This document shows positions 25,501 to 37,500 of a stretch of DNA of 64,000 nt, piece after piece (the first letter of the stretch is position 1; each line of letters starts with the position of its first letter). Origin of the DNA: Patiria miniata (taxonomy: Eukaryota > Echinodermata > Asteroidea > Valvatida > Asterinidae); contig NW_024037069.1 in NCBI RefSeq assembly GCF_015706575.1, positions 36,229,315 through 36,293,314 of the forward strand, written 5' to 3'. A program made the position numbers and the translations under genes. The notes beneath the pieces were generated by a model. The model was not told where the DNA came from, ran no database searches, and saw only the letters and a program-made list of their open reading frames with translations.

Positions 25501-28500
25501 CTCATATAATGACATTTTATTGTAAATTGTTAACTCAACTGTCTGATTGATCAAACAGTGATTTGACCAACCTTAAACTGATTAATTGATAAATTGATAC
25601 ATTTAATTTTGATAACTGATCAATTAATTTGATATATTTTCTCCATGACATGATTAGATTGTCAACTGATTGATCATATTTTAATTGATTGTATTATGTC
25701 TGTCATACAGCAACAAAGGAAGCTAGACCTGTTGACCATCTCAGCACCAGGTAAGAAGAATCTTGAGTAATTTGCCATCATTTTATTTTAAAATGCAGGG
25801 GCAATGTTTCTGTAGCTGTCAAGCATGCAATTTTGCCAAGTATAGTTAATCAAATAATAGTCCAAACTGCTGTTCCTCAGGTAATTTCTGCATTTACTTC
25901 AAGTTGCTGATCATTTTCTTTCTGCTTTGTGCAGCCATGAAATTGAGGCCTGAGTTTGAACTTACAAAGCTATTTAGCAGAAGACCAAAATATGCTGAGC
26001 AAATTGCATGCTTAGCAGATACATACTTTAAATTGACTCCTGCTGTCCAACTTTTAAAATTAATTAAATCTTCACTATTGTTTGCAATTGTTGTTATTCA
26101 AAGCACAACAAAAAGTTGTTTCTTAAATGACATTGTCTGGAAAAGTCCAGTCCTTCCTCTTTTTATGACGGAGTAGGGAAGGAGTTTGGGAGTTGCAGAT
26201 TTGTGGAAGATGGCTGGGTAATTGGTAGACTTGTTCCTAGTCCCTTCTTAGTCTTCTGGTGACCATTGGTCATGTAGCATCAATGATAAGTTGACAGCGA
26301 GCAAATGTACACATTAATTAACACCTGCCATGTTAGTTTGCCAACTCACTTTGGTTTTTAAAACACGGTACACCCATGTTAATTCTAACATGGTTAAAAT
26401 CAGTTCCTATTGAGGGGGAGGGGAACAGAGATTGACAGGTTTAAAATGGGTTCCTGAATGATTAATGCTCCTGTCTACTGCTTGTCAGTGCGCCAGGTAC
26501 ATGATGTAGCGAACTTAACTCCCACGCTCTGGGAAAAGTGAAAAAAGTAAATCGTGTCGACAGAATGTAAGTAGTGAGCTGTATGTGCACTGTGCATGTG
26601 TACACAGTGACTGTGCTATGACAAGTCTTTGTTGACTTATTACTCAAGTTCTGCCGTATGGGATGTCGTGTTCTTCTTTATCGACGGAGTGTGTTCTTCA
26701 AATTATAGGCTAATTGCCTTGTTGCAAGGAACAGCCTGCTTCTTTGCTACTGTATTTGATAAGGATGATGCATGTCATAAAGTAAGCTCAGAGTGATTAA
26801 AATTTAAGGGTTTTTTTTTTCATAAGTCCTTTGCTCAGCAGGTTTATCCTCTAAGCAAAAATAACGCAAGAACCAGACTAAAGAAAAGGCATGACATTTA
26901 GGCTTGTAACTAGTTTTTGGTAAACATACATGTTAATCTTTGCTTACCAGATGCAAGGTCATTTATGCGGCTTTTTGCCCCAGTGAACCTACATGTACCA
27001 TAAGATAATCTTACATTGTCCAGAAATGCACCCACTTGTGGCTGGGGAGGAGAGATGCAATTGTAGTACAGTCTCCTGCTCAAGGACACAACACATTAGG
27101 ACATGACAGTTAGTCTGTCCTAAGCCACCGTTTCATCTCTGGTCTGTACATGAAACCATTAACAATAGTTCTTATTTCCCCCTGGACTGGTTGCAAGTCT
27201 ATCGCAGGTTACTCCCCGGCTAAGGGCAAGTTCGCGCAAGAACTACATGTATTGAATAGTCTTTTGTTGACCAGTGGTTAACAATAGTTTGACTACGTTA
27301 GCCCGAACTCTGTCTAGTCGACGATGGTTGACTACACTAGTCGACTATTTGGAACCAGCCTACCGCGGCTGGTCGAGCAACGATTTATAGCTGGTTATCA
27401 ATAGGAATTTCCATAGCATAGTGCAGAGGGGACCAACTATCAACAGAAATGGCGGAAAACGAAACTGTGAACGCTAAATTTCATTTTCATTGTACAGTTT
27501 TTCCATGTTAGTTTACGATTATGTCACTTTTGTCACCCATTGTACACTGATGTTGGCGATTATGTAAGATGTCCTAAACTATACACAATTTGTGTAAATA
27601 AAGAGAAACCAGAGTTGAATAATTGTGCGACAGCCATTTTCTGACGGTTGTTGACATGACAATTGCTCGACTTCAGTGCGCATGCGCTGGGTACGTCAAG
27701 AACCAACCACTAGTTAACCACTGGTCCTTGCTTGAACTTGCTCTAACATGGTGCCCATTTCAACTCCCAAATGGGCTATGTAGAAAGGCAAACATAGGTA
27801 TAGTGAAAGTGAAATTAATAATTGATACCTTTTGATTCAATATACTTATCCATACTTGGTGGTACATGTATGAAGCTAATTACTCACTACAATGTGTCAT
27901 TTGTTGTATCATTTTACATTTAATAGAAGGCCTTGCACAAATATCTCACCAACTTTTTGTCAGAAACGGAAGACTCACATTTCTCTTCTGCCAAGATGAT
28001 TGATACTCTGTTTAGAATGGTGAAGTAAAAATTAGGTGTTGCCTTGATGACAGCAGAGCAAAGGTGACATATTTTTCAAATGCGTATCAATCTCCTGCCC
28101 ACTTGCTCCATGCCCATTTAAAATAATCTTGGATTTGAAGTATCACTTTGCTTTCTTGACCGGAGGAAGTTGCTTCATCAGTGTCCAATATCAGGTAAAT
28201 TTTACCCAGCTGAAACAGGGCACCAGCCAAAGTGTCATGCAGTTACATCGCTTGCGATTTGTTCCCAGCTAACTTATAATTACTTAGTACCTGAATTTAG
28301 TAGTCTGTGTTTCCTACTGAGCAGTTCAGTGAAATTTACAAAACTTCACAGCATTAAATGGTCCTCTCATGGAAGTTGATTGATAAGACCATCACTTAAT
28401 AAAGTGCCACCTCCAAGATTGTCCCAAATCAAAACATTTCATAAATTTCACTCCGTTCTTCCCTCAATCCTCTCAAAATCAATACCCGGGCCCAGTGCCG

Positions 28501-31500
28501 CCTAGCCCACATAATGTACCGGAATTAAGTCGTCTCCCTCAATCCTGTATGTACATTTGGTGTGTGTATGTGGCAAGAGCATTGGGGGGACTCATGCATG
28601 TCTAACAAGCCAGCCACCGCCACCACCTGTGACAGCCAGTTTCTGCCTGATTGAACCAGTTTGAACCGGTTCCCCGGTTTTATTTGAAGGTCAAGGTGTC
28701 TGTATGAATTAACTATCCAATCACGTAGGCGAGAGAAGGAGCCTGACTAATGGCAGCTGCTCCAATCGTGGAGACTCGTCTTGTTTTTGATTGGTCGGAG
28801 AAAGGTGGGGGGGGGGGGGTTCGTTTCTTTTGTTATCTGTGCCAGGACGTAATTTCCCCAATTTCATCTTGTGCTTGAACGGAAAACAAAATAAGTGCTC
28901 CTGGTCATTAAAATGATTACTTTTGCACTTTTTTGAGTGGATGAATTAGCTGTATATTTAGCTGAGCACTGGATTGGGGGTTGTAATTTGCTAAATCTTA
29001 AGGGTTTAATGAGACGGAGCATTTTGGAAATTATTTCTTCATGATGCTAATTAAGAGAATACTAAGACATTTTATACTTACAGATACCAGGATAAATTTA
29101 TAAGTGAGCACATGCTGTGATCAAGAGTGAATGAAAAGAAAATTTGAAATGATTAATACATAAAGCCTGTTTATTACTCTAAAATAGGCACAAATACTAC
29201 TCTTGATGAAAACCTTTTGAGTAATTATCCCACAATGGAACTATTTTTGCCGGTCCAAGTTTCCTACGATCAAGCAATTTCCTGTCGATTCAGGGAAGAA
29301 ATAAAAGAGAAGAATGAAAAGAGAAAATTGCCAATAAAACTTGCCCAACTTGGCTTGTTTACACTGGAAAGTTTGCAGCATCTACTGCACGTGCTCAGTG
29401 TCAAGGTTACAGGTTGTTTATAAGGCGGGCCCTTGACAGTTCTCATAAAAACGGTCCCTACTTAAGGCTACCTGGTTTGTCCATCAGCCAAGCGTATTGT
29501 CCAATTTCCCTGGCGCCGCCAGTCTCCAGCCGCAGATCCATAAATAGATTTGAATTCGCTGCGCAAATCGCAGAAATCACGTAATCTTGCTGCGTAGGAC
29601 CCACTCATCACCCACCCCCCTCATACTCACTCATACAAGTCTGCAGTTTAAAAGCAATATCTTTATTTTTTCTCCCCTCCACCTTCTATTTTTGTTAAAG
29701 CTGTTTATGCAAACTTGATTACAAGCGTATGGTAATTCTCTAGTAGAATTACACGTACTCCGCGGGGCTGAACACGCTCGGGGGCAGAATGCGAACCGGC
29801 CGAGCGTGAGCCCAGACACTGCCGGCACAACACCTTCCGTTCCTGTGACGATTCGTGGGGAAGAATGGCCGGCCGTGTGTGTGCAGCAGGCAAGTAGGGT
29901 TGCACGTAGTATGGCGGTGTGCGCCGGCCCAGGCCAAGTCTGATTACATCAGCTACAAGTGAAGCTAGCGAGGTGAGAACATTAGGCTGACTCGTTCTTC
30001 ACGCCTCGACGTCTACCCCTTCGCAAATCAGATCAATCAAGAGGGTACCCGGGCCTACCACAAGGTGGTTTGTTGTTAGTACCAGAAAAAAAAGGGGGAA
30101 AGGGGAGAGAGACAAAAAGGGTGAATGAAAACAAGAGGAAACCTAACAACCGACTAACAAGCGGCCAGCATGCAATAAGCTGCTTAACTCTTCCCTGCTC
30201 ACGCTCGCGCGGACGTGAGCGAGGGGCCCAACGCCGCAATACGCCGCGTAGCATAGATTCCGGGGCTTCGCACATTTTGATTTGCCAGAGCGCTGGAAAT
30301 CAAATTTGGTAGGCCCGTCCGCGCTACAACAGTCTAATTCGTTTTTACCGCTACCCAGCCTGACCTTGACTTCACAGCAGGTCTTTCCGACACACGCACA
30401 CCCTCCCCCCTCACATTGCCATCCCAGCCTTATGTTTTCATTTCCCCGCCGCGCCAAAAGTATTGTGCTAAGCCAGCCTTGCACAATACCATTGTATTCT
30501 TCTTCATTTCTGAGTCTTTCAGACTTGGACAAGATAAATCCTACAGATTATCACAGATATCCATCTTTTCTCGTCGGGCATATATCCGTGGCTCTTTGTA
30601 GAGAAAGAAAATGTCCCCCCTTGTGAGCTCTGTCAGCTCTGTCAAGGTTACTGGAGACTCAGCGAGGCATCCTTTCCTAACAGATGCAATAGAGAGGGGA
30701 TTACATTTTGACGAGATATGACGTTAGAGTGTTTTTTTTCTGTATTAATTTTCAGGGGCATATTCAAGTGAGAAAGCCTCTAATGTACATGTATACATAT
30801 GCAGTAAAGATATGCCACTTTTACGTAGTTGAATAGTGTAGAGCAGACACAATGCTTATCTAACTATCAAATCAGGCTGTTTCATATTGTAAAAGTTTCC
30901 AAAATTTTGGGGGAAAATGTTAGTGTTTTGTTGGTTTTAACTTATTTCAACTATAATTTTTGAAAACTCTAATTTATTATGATTTTTGAAAGCTCCATTA
31001 TATGTCTGTGGCTAGATAAAGTATACAAACAGTAAACTACACTTACGTGTAGCAATCTTTAGAATGATTGTGCAGGAAAATAAACAGTATATTCTGTTTC
31101 AAGATAATGTCCAATCTCAGTCACTTGATCTGAAATTTAAATGTCGATCAAGACTTAGCATGATCAAACACTTGATCAAACTTTTCCCTTCTTTCCAAAA
31201 GTTTGCTTGTTCTGATGACATTCAACAACTTGAAGAAAAAGAAGACAGAAAGTGTGACTCACTCTTACTATTCATGACTCAAGGTGCATTAAGTCAAGAA
31301 CATTACAGCAATGGTTGAAGGAAATGTGGTGAGCTGTTCAGAGGGCAGTGCACGCACACAACGATGGCATCGAAGGGACCGGGGGGGGGGGGGGGGTACT
31401 AATGATTATCCATAGAGGGTGGGGGGGGGGGGGGAGGGGAATGATCTATCAGGAAAGTCCCCATGCCTCACTTCAGCTGACTCAGAGTCTCAATTTATCC

Positions 31501-34500
31501 ACTCAAGTTCAGTTTCTTTCCCTTGACTAGAATCCCAGATGAATTTCCAGCAACAGGGTTTCAAGTTTGAGTCATTTGCTGTTTGTAATTCCATGTTCTA
31601 TTTAAGTATTTTGTGTGGAAAGTTTTTAACTCTTACAAGAGGTTACTTTGCAATCTTGAAAACTCTAGTATAATGCTGTACTTCAAATTCCAATGAATTC
31701 ATGATGCACTCCATTGTTTTCCTTATCAGTTTAGTAGACAATCACATCAATGAATACAGTAACAATTCATCTCCTTTTTGGCTTACCGGTTTGTTTTTTG
31801 CCAAACAGTTTAAATAAAAGTGGCTCCATGACGTTTTTACACCACTGTACCTCTGTACACTTGTCCCTCTTTAACATCCGCTCCACGTAATGTCATTTTT
31901 CTGCCTACAGTCGTGACTTCCATTACGAAATGGCAAAACTAAACTCATTGCCTGATGAATCACAGATTTGCACTTAATCAAATCCCAAAAAGTGATGGGA
32001 TGCTGAGACTTGGGGGCGTCTCAGATTTCACGACAAAATTGAAGGTTGAGTGCAGCATTTTATGTGTCCAACTGCCTTAACTCAGGAATGATTACGACGA
32101 AATTGACTTATCAAGTTGGTGACATGTTATGTTATCAGACAGCTTTGGATAATTTCCCCTGATAAGTACATGTATCTTGGAAGCTTACCCCTCTTTCCCT
32201 ATCCCTATTTTCTTTGTTCCGTTTTTTTTGTCAGTCCAAAATATTGGTTTGATACTTTTTTATGAAAACAGTTTATATTGTTTTTATTCTTGGATGCTTT
32301 GAGAAAATTAAAAGTATCAATTGAACTACCGTTTAAAGTTAACAAGTTCGCACCAGATGACGTGTATGTACACGCAAAGGTTTTGCGGTATTCGGAACGG
32401 ATGACGGGTTAAAACGCAGGGAGTGAGGCCGGAAATATCTGTCAATGACCCGCTCGCAGCGAGCTACAGTAGGCCGGAAATATGAGTGTGATCCCTAAGG
32501 GTGATGGCTTCAACCCGCCTGGCTTGAGGTCGAGAGAAAAGTAATCCTGCACCTCGTTCCATTCTTGTCAAAATAATCCCGGCGCAAACTGGTTAAGAAA
32601 GGAGGCCTATGCAAAACTGTGAACACTTTCCAGTTTTTACTTTGTTGAAATGCTAACCACCTGTGGAACATGAATTTTGACATAAAAACCTTCTAAATCT
32701 TAGTTCTTGCCTGTTTTCTGAATGGTAAGAAGGTACATTACATGTAATATGCATGTAAAACTGTAAAGCTGTTTTCTGTTACTTTAAAAATCTTGTGTAA
32801 AACATGTACATGTACCTTCATTAATCTATATTCGTGTTGTGACCATGCATTATTATAGAGTCAATTGTGTATACATACTGGTTGTGTAACACGCATTCTG
32901 GTTTTGTAAATATGCATACTCGTGTGAGTTAGATGCATGTGCAAATTAGAGCCGCTGAATTTATGGTTAAGTCAGAAACGAGTTGCCATTTTTTTTCTTA
33001 ACAGAGGCCGAACCAAGGAAGTAGCTTGGAGCAATGTAGCAGTGACTTTTGTGTTCTGATTGCTCATGTTGCTTCCGGTTACATCATGTATTATGCACTC
33101 AGCATGACTTGAGATTAACCCAAGCTGAATTTCCTCCGGGCTGATTTCTTTTCTTTCCTCTCTCAATTCTCTCTCTTTGCCTCATTGAATTGCCGCGTTA
33201 ATTAAACTCTCCTGGTCATTAATGCATGGTGGGTTACGGCCCGGCAATGCATTAGCATGCCATTAGACTTTCAAAGCATTACAGGCTGATTAACGGCTAG
33301 TTAGACTCAGAAAATTGATGAGGAACAAAAGTGGGGAGAGTTGTTGCTATTGGTGAATTAGGACATTTTTTAGGAAGATGTTTCTATGGGTATGAAAGCT
33401 GAAGTTGAAATAATGAGGAAGAATTTATACATTTATGTGTCTACATAAAAATGGGGGGTGGGGCGGGGGGTTTAAAATGTCTTCAACTTTTTTCAAGCAG
33501 TCTTTGGCTATTAAATGTGCAATTTCAGGCAAGTCTCAATAAATCTACAAGTCGGCCTATACTCTCCCACTGTTCATTGTTGTAAGTCCCACCTTCCAGT
33601 TTTTGGGGTGGCAATGCTTCCATGTTTTCCTACAAATCAGTGTTTTTACAGTAACGTAGAAACCTACAGTCAGTGCTGTATACTTACATCACTCAGTTTT
33701 GGCTTAAAACAAAAACAGAGGGTAGCTGAAGTGGATGCTGCTTAATTGGTTGAATTTTATTTTGATTGACTTGTTAAGCATGTTTTTGGTAGGGAAGTAC
33801 CGGTAGAGGATTCATATAGGATTGCACCTTCTTGTAGCCCCTGTGAACATAGCTGGATGTTGGAAGGACTTCAAGTCTCTTACGTGCTTTATTTCTTAAC
33901 AAAACAAGATATTCATTCCAATTGACAGTTTAGTCTGAGTCCTTCCTGCCTTCTTCTTGCGCTTGCAGTGAAAAAAAGAGAAGAAATCAGGAACATTAGC
34001 CAGAGACTAATCAGTCAGTGACAGCAGGGGAATAACCTTCCCTAGAGGGATCCCACAAAATTCATGTAAAGTAGCGAGGGGGCTTGCGCACACTTCAAAG
34101 CAGTAAAAGCCCCCTTTTTTATATCTTGCCAGGTTTGTTTGAAAAATGCCCGCACATCACTACTTTTTCTTTTCCTTCTTTTCCTTCTTTATTCTTCTTT
34201 TTTTCTCCCACTGACTCGCTTGTGAAGTCAAGAGAGCTAATTTGAATTTTATGGACCAGTCGTGGAGATGGCCATGAATTTTCATGCAGCGACGTGAAGT
34301 GCTCGTCAACGGTTTTAGGTGTCGCAGCCTGCAGCATGCTGCGACATTTATTTTCGACCTCTGCGCTGGAATCTTTTTTTCTCTTAATTTTTGCGGGCAC
34401 GATTTTTTCGTGCTCCTTCCCAGGGCAAGTTTTTTTACTCGACCGGAAGTTCACACCCTGTCAAAAAGAATTTACAAATTTTAGGTTGTTGCCAAAGCTC

Positions 34501-37500
34501 AAGGCTATTCTTGTTCATTTCAAACCTGTTCTCGTCTTTTTGAAGGGGACTGCAGGGCTTTGTTTTTTCAGTCAGGGAATATACATAATCCTTTTGGCTG
34601 CCCTGTTCGTCAGCCTTTTAGCCGGTTTCGTTTTTTGTTTAGTACGATTAAGAAATGTGTCAAGATCTCTTGAAAACGTCCTGGAAGTATTTTGATGCAG
34701 TTACATGAGTAAGTGCGTTGTTGTGTCTGTAATGACAGATGAGACAGATCTGTGGTGAGAGAAAAAAGAACGCTTTCGCAGGAAGGCTTTTTGGCTTTTT
34801 TATCAAAAACTTGGGGATGAAAATAAGACAAAAATAAGGTCTTGATGTGAGGAGAACAAGAATTTTTTTATGGGCCTGTACAATCAAGAATTGCTTTGGG
34901 GTTATTTTTGTATCTACACTTTGTCGTTGGTGGTCAATCCTGTTCTTGCATAAACCACAACTCCTCGGGCAGTTTTGTCGAAATAATCCACCGCAAGAAA
35001 AGATTGGCATATTCTTTGTACTCCTCTTAACTTTCAAGGAGGATCAATGCCACATGTAAGTGTTAAATAAAAGTGGCTGTGCTCTTACTTCTTCAATCCT
35101 TCAATCTTTTGTTTTTATCTTACGTGGAAAGTGGACAGGTTTGAAATGTAGAAAAGTAGGCTGTAGGAAAGTTAACTGTACAACATATTTTGGGGGTAGG
35201 GTCATTGAAACTTGAATTCAGACTTATTCCCGAAATATTCCAAGTATAAGTTGTCATCTAGTATGCTTGAGGAAATTGTCGCAGAGTGACACATTAGATC
35301 AACACAGTCAAGAGCATTTTGTGGCCAAAATTGCTACTTGGAGTGTTTGTGCAGCGCTCGGGAAATGAAAGTTTAAAAGCTTCAAGAGTGCATAAATGTT
35401 TCACCAGAAAACAACGCCATCTCTCTTAGAATTCGAATTTCTAAGTAACCCCAAGGGAAAAATAATCCAACCTTCGTTCCTGTCTTCTGAGTTTCTTGTA
35501 GCTAAGTGCTCAGTTTATCGATAGAGATATTCTAAGTTGACTGTGACTGGTGAACAGTTTGTCTACTTCAAACATTTTAGTTGAAGGAGGAATGTACGAG
35601 TGCTTAGCCATCCTTTTCAAAAACAGATTTTAAAAAGATGATTTTTTCCCCTAGGATTTTAAAATAAAAAAGGTTTGTATTTAGTCATTGTATTATTTTT
35701 GTCAGAGTAATAGCCACTCTGACACTCTACCATTATTTACTTCATTCTGACTCATGGGGGTGAGTTTTTGTTTTAGTAATACAAAATTTTGGTTTTTGGT
35801 TTTTGTTTTCAGAGAATCTTGAACCCGATGTCAAACAGCGTGTGGTGTTTGTCACGGCCAGAGTGCACCCTGGAGAGACCCCTGCGTCCTATGTCTGTCA
35901 AGGTCGGTAGTCCTCTTCAGTAGAAAAAAAACAAATGTATCAATCAAATTTATGACAATAGCTATCCTAAAACCAATTGGTACAATTGAAGAAGGATCCA
36001 CAGTTAGAAATATTGTTTGAAAGGATCTACTCATGAAAGTTGTGCTTGCATAATGCGGCCACTTGATCTCACCTGTTCATTCTAGCTATTGGCCTCTTGT
36101 TTCCAGCTACCAGCCTGGTCACCTTGTCATTGTGTCCACCTGTCCATTGTGGTCAGATCACCTGTTTGTCCAGGCTTTCTGTCCATTGTGGCCACTTACG
36201 CTTCACGCCCAGTTTTTACTTCCTAACATGTAAATTCCACTTTCAGAACTTATTTTACATGGGTAGAGTAAGACTTGTTGCTCTGTTTTGGGCCTGTGTT
36301 TTTCTTCTTTAGGACTGATAGACTTTTTACTGAGTCAGCACCCAATAGCCAAGGTTCTACGTGACCACGTGGTGTTCAAGATTGTGCCAATGCTGAATCC
36401 TGATGGAGTTTATCTTGGCAACTACAGGTCAGGATTAAAGGCAGGGGAGGGAGGGGTGGAGAGATGTTACTGAGCAGGGAGGGGTAATCTAAAGAAGCAG
36501 TTGGTACAAGACAAATATTGAATAAAAATTGTAGGAAAGTTTAAATATAAGACCCTCACTCATTGAGGACAGGTTTTGTTGTTGGAATTCACTGACAATG
36601 AAAGTACAAAGTATCTGCTCATGTTTATCACTGTCCTGACCGAGGGTACATCAAGCAAACTCTCCATAGACTCCATGCACAAACAGTACATGACGCTTGT
36701 TTACCAATTTTGAAAGCCGCAGTGGGCAGGACACCTGTATGCGTGTCTGGTTTGTGCGCATGTGGCGTGAAGAGCGCACGAACAAACATGCACAAACTTG
36801 TGGTGCCTTCGCCTGTGTGTCTGGTGCTGGCGCTGATTCGTTTGATTGTCCCCCCCAGTGGTCTTCCCCAACTCTCCGTTTGTAACCGTTGAGGGGGTAC
36901 TTTTACACAGAGTCCATTTTGAATTGAAAATTGTCAATTGAACTGAAGCTTAATCTGAAAACTTTACGCTAATAAAACTTCTGGTGAGGACAAGCAACAA
37001 CTATTGCTCATGTTTACACCAATGACGTCTCGTCTGACCATGCACCTGACTGTTTTGCCCCCGCCTTGTCCACTCAGGTGTTCCCTGATGGGTTTTGATC
37101 TGAACAGACATTGGCACGAACCATCGCCCTGGGCTCACCCCACGCTACATGCCAACAAGCATCTGCTCATGGATATGAACGCTAGTAGTGTAAGTTCAAC
37201 GAACCTCCGGTAAACTGGAATATCATTCGGGCCGTCTGACAATGTGATTGTACTTTAAAGGCATATCAAATCATTTGCTTTTCATGCATTTTGTTCGTTT
37301 CCAATAATAACACCTCTGAAAATTCCAAGAAGAATGTTCAAAGCCCAACCTGTTGAAGTTTCAGCTCAGTGGATATTACACTTTTCAAGAAAACAGTGAA
37401 AAACGATGCACAACCTTTTGATAACGAAACATGATTTCGACCATAGCACTCTTTCTTTCCCAAAAATCAGTCAATCGATTGATCGTTGGAAATCACCTAC

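Larger units (their letters stand above)
16542..25710 (+). other. AGBL4 intron A-B (9.2 kb)
   Basis: Non-coding. Holds the long hairpin at 19450, the B-box fragment at 20513, a 21-base G run (19061-19081), an ATT microsatellite near 20150-20172 and the TTGAT-rich stretch before exon B. Nothing else recognised. Confidence -1.
25751..35812 (+). other. AGBL4 intron B-C (10.1 kb)
   Basis: Non-coding. Holds the TAA-flanked element (27224), a dispersed repeat (28190), the CpG-rich block (29740), the TTAA-flanked element (32343), G runs at 28807, 31381 and 31421, and an ATTA-rich stretch at 33180-33310 that could be regulatory. Confidence -1.

Noticed and set aside
29631..30532. Protein-coding gene in the CpG-rich block
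   Set aside because: Frames overlap on both strands, as expected from GC-rich sequence, and none shows a known domain or conserved splice pattern.
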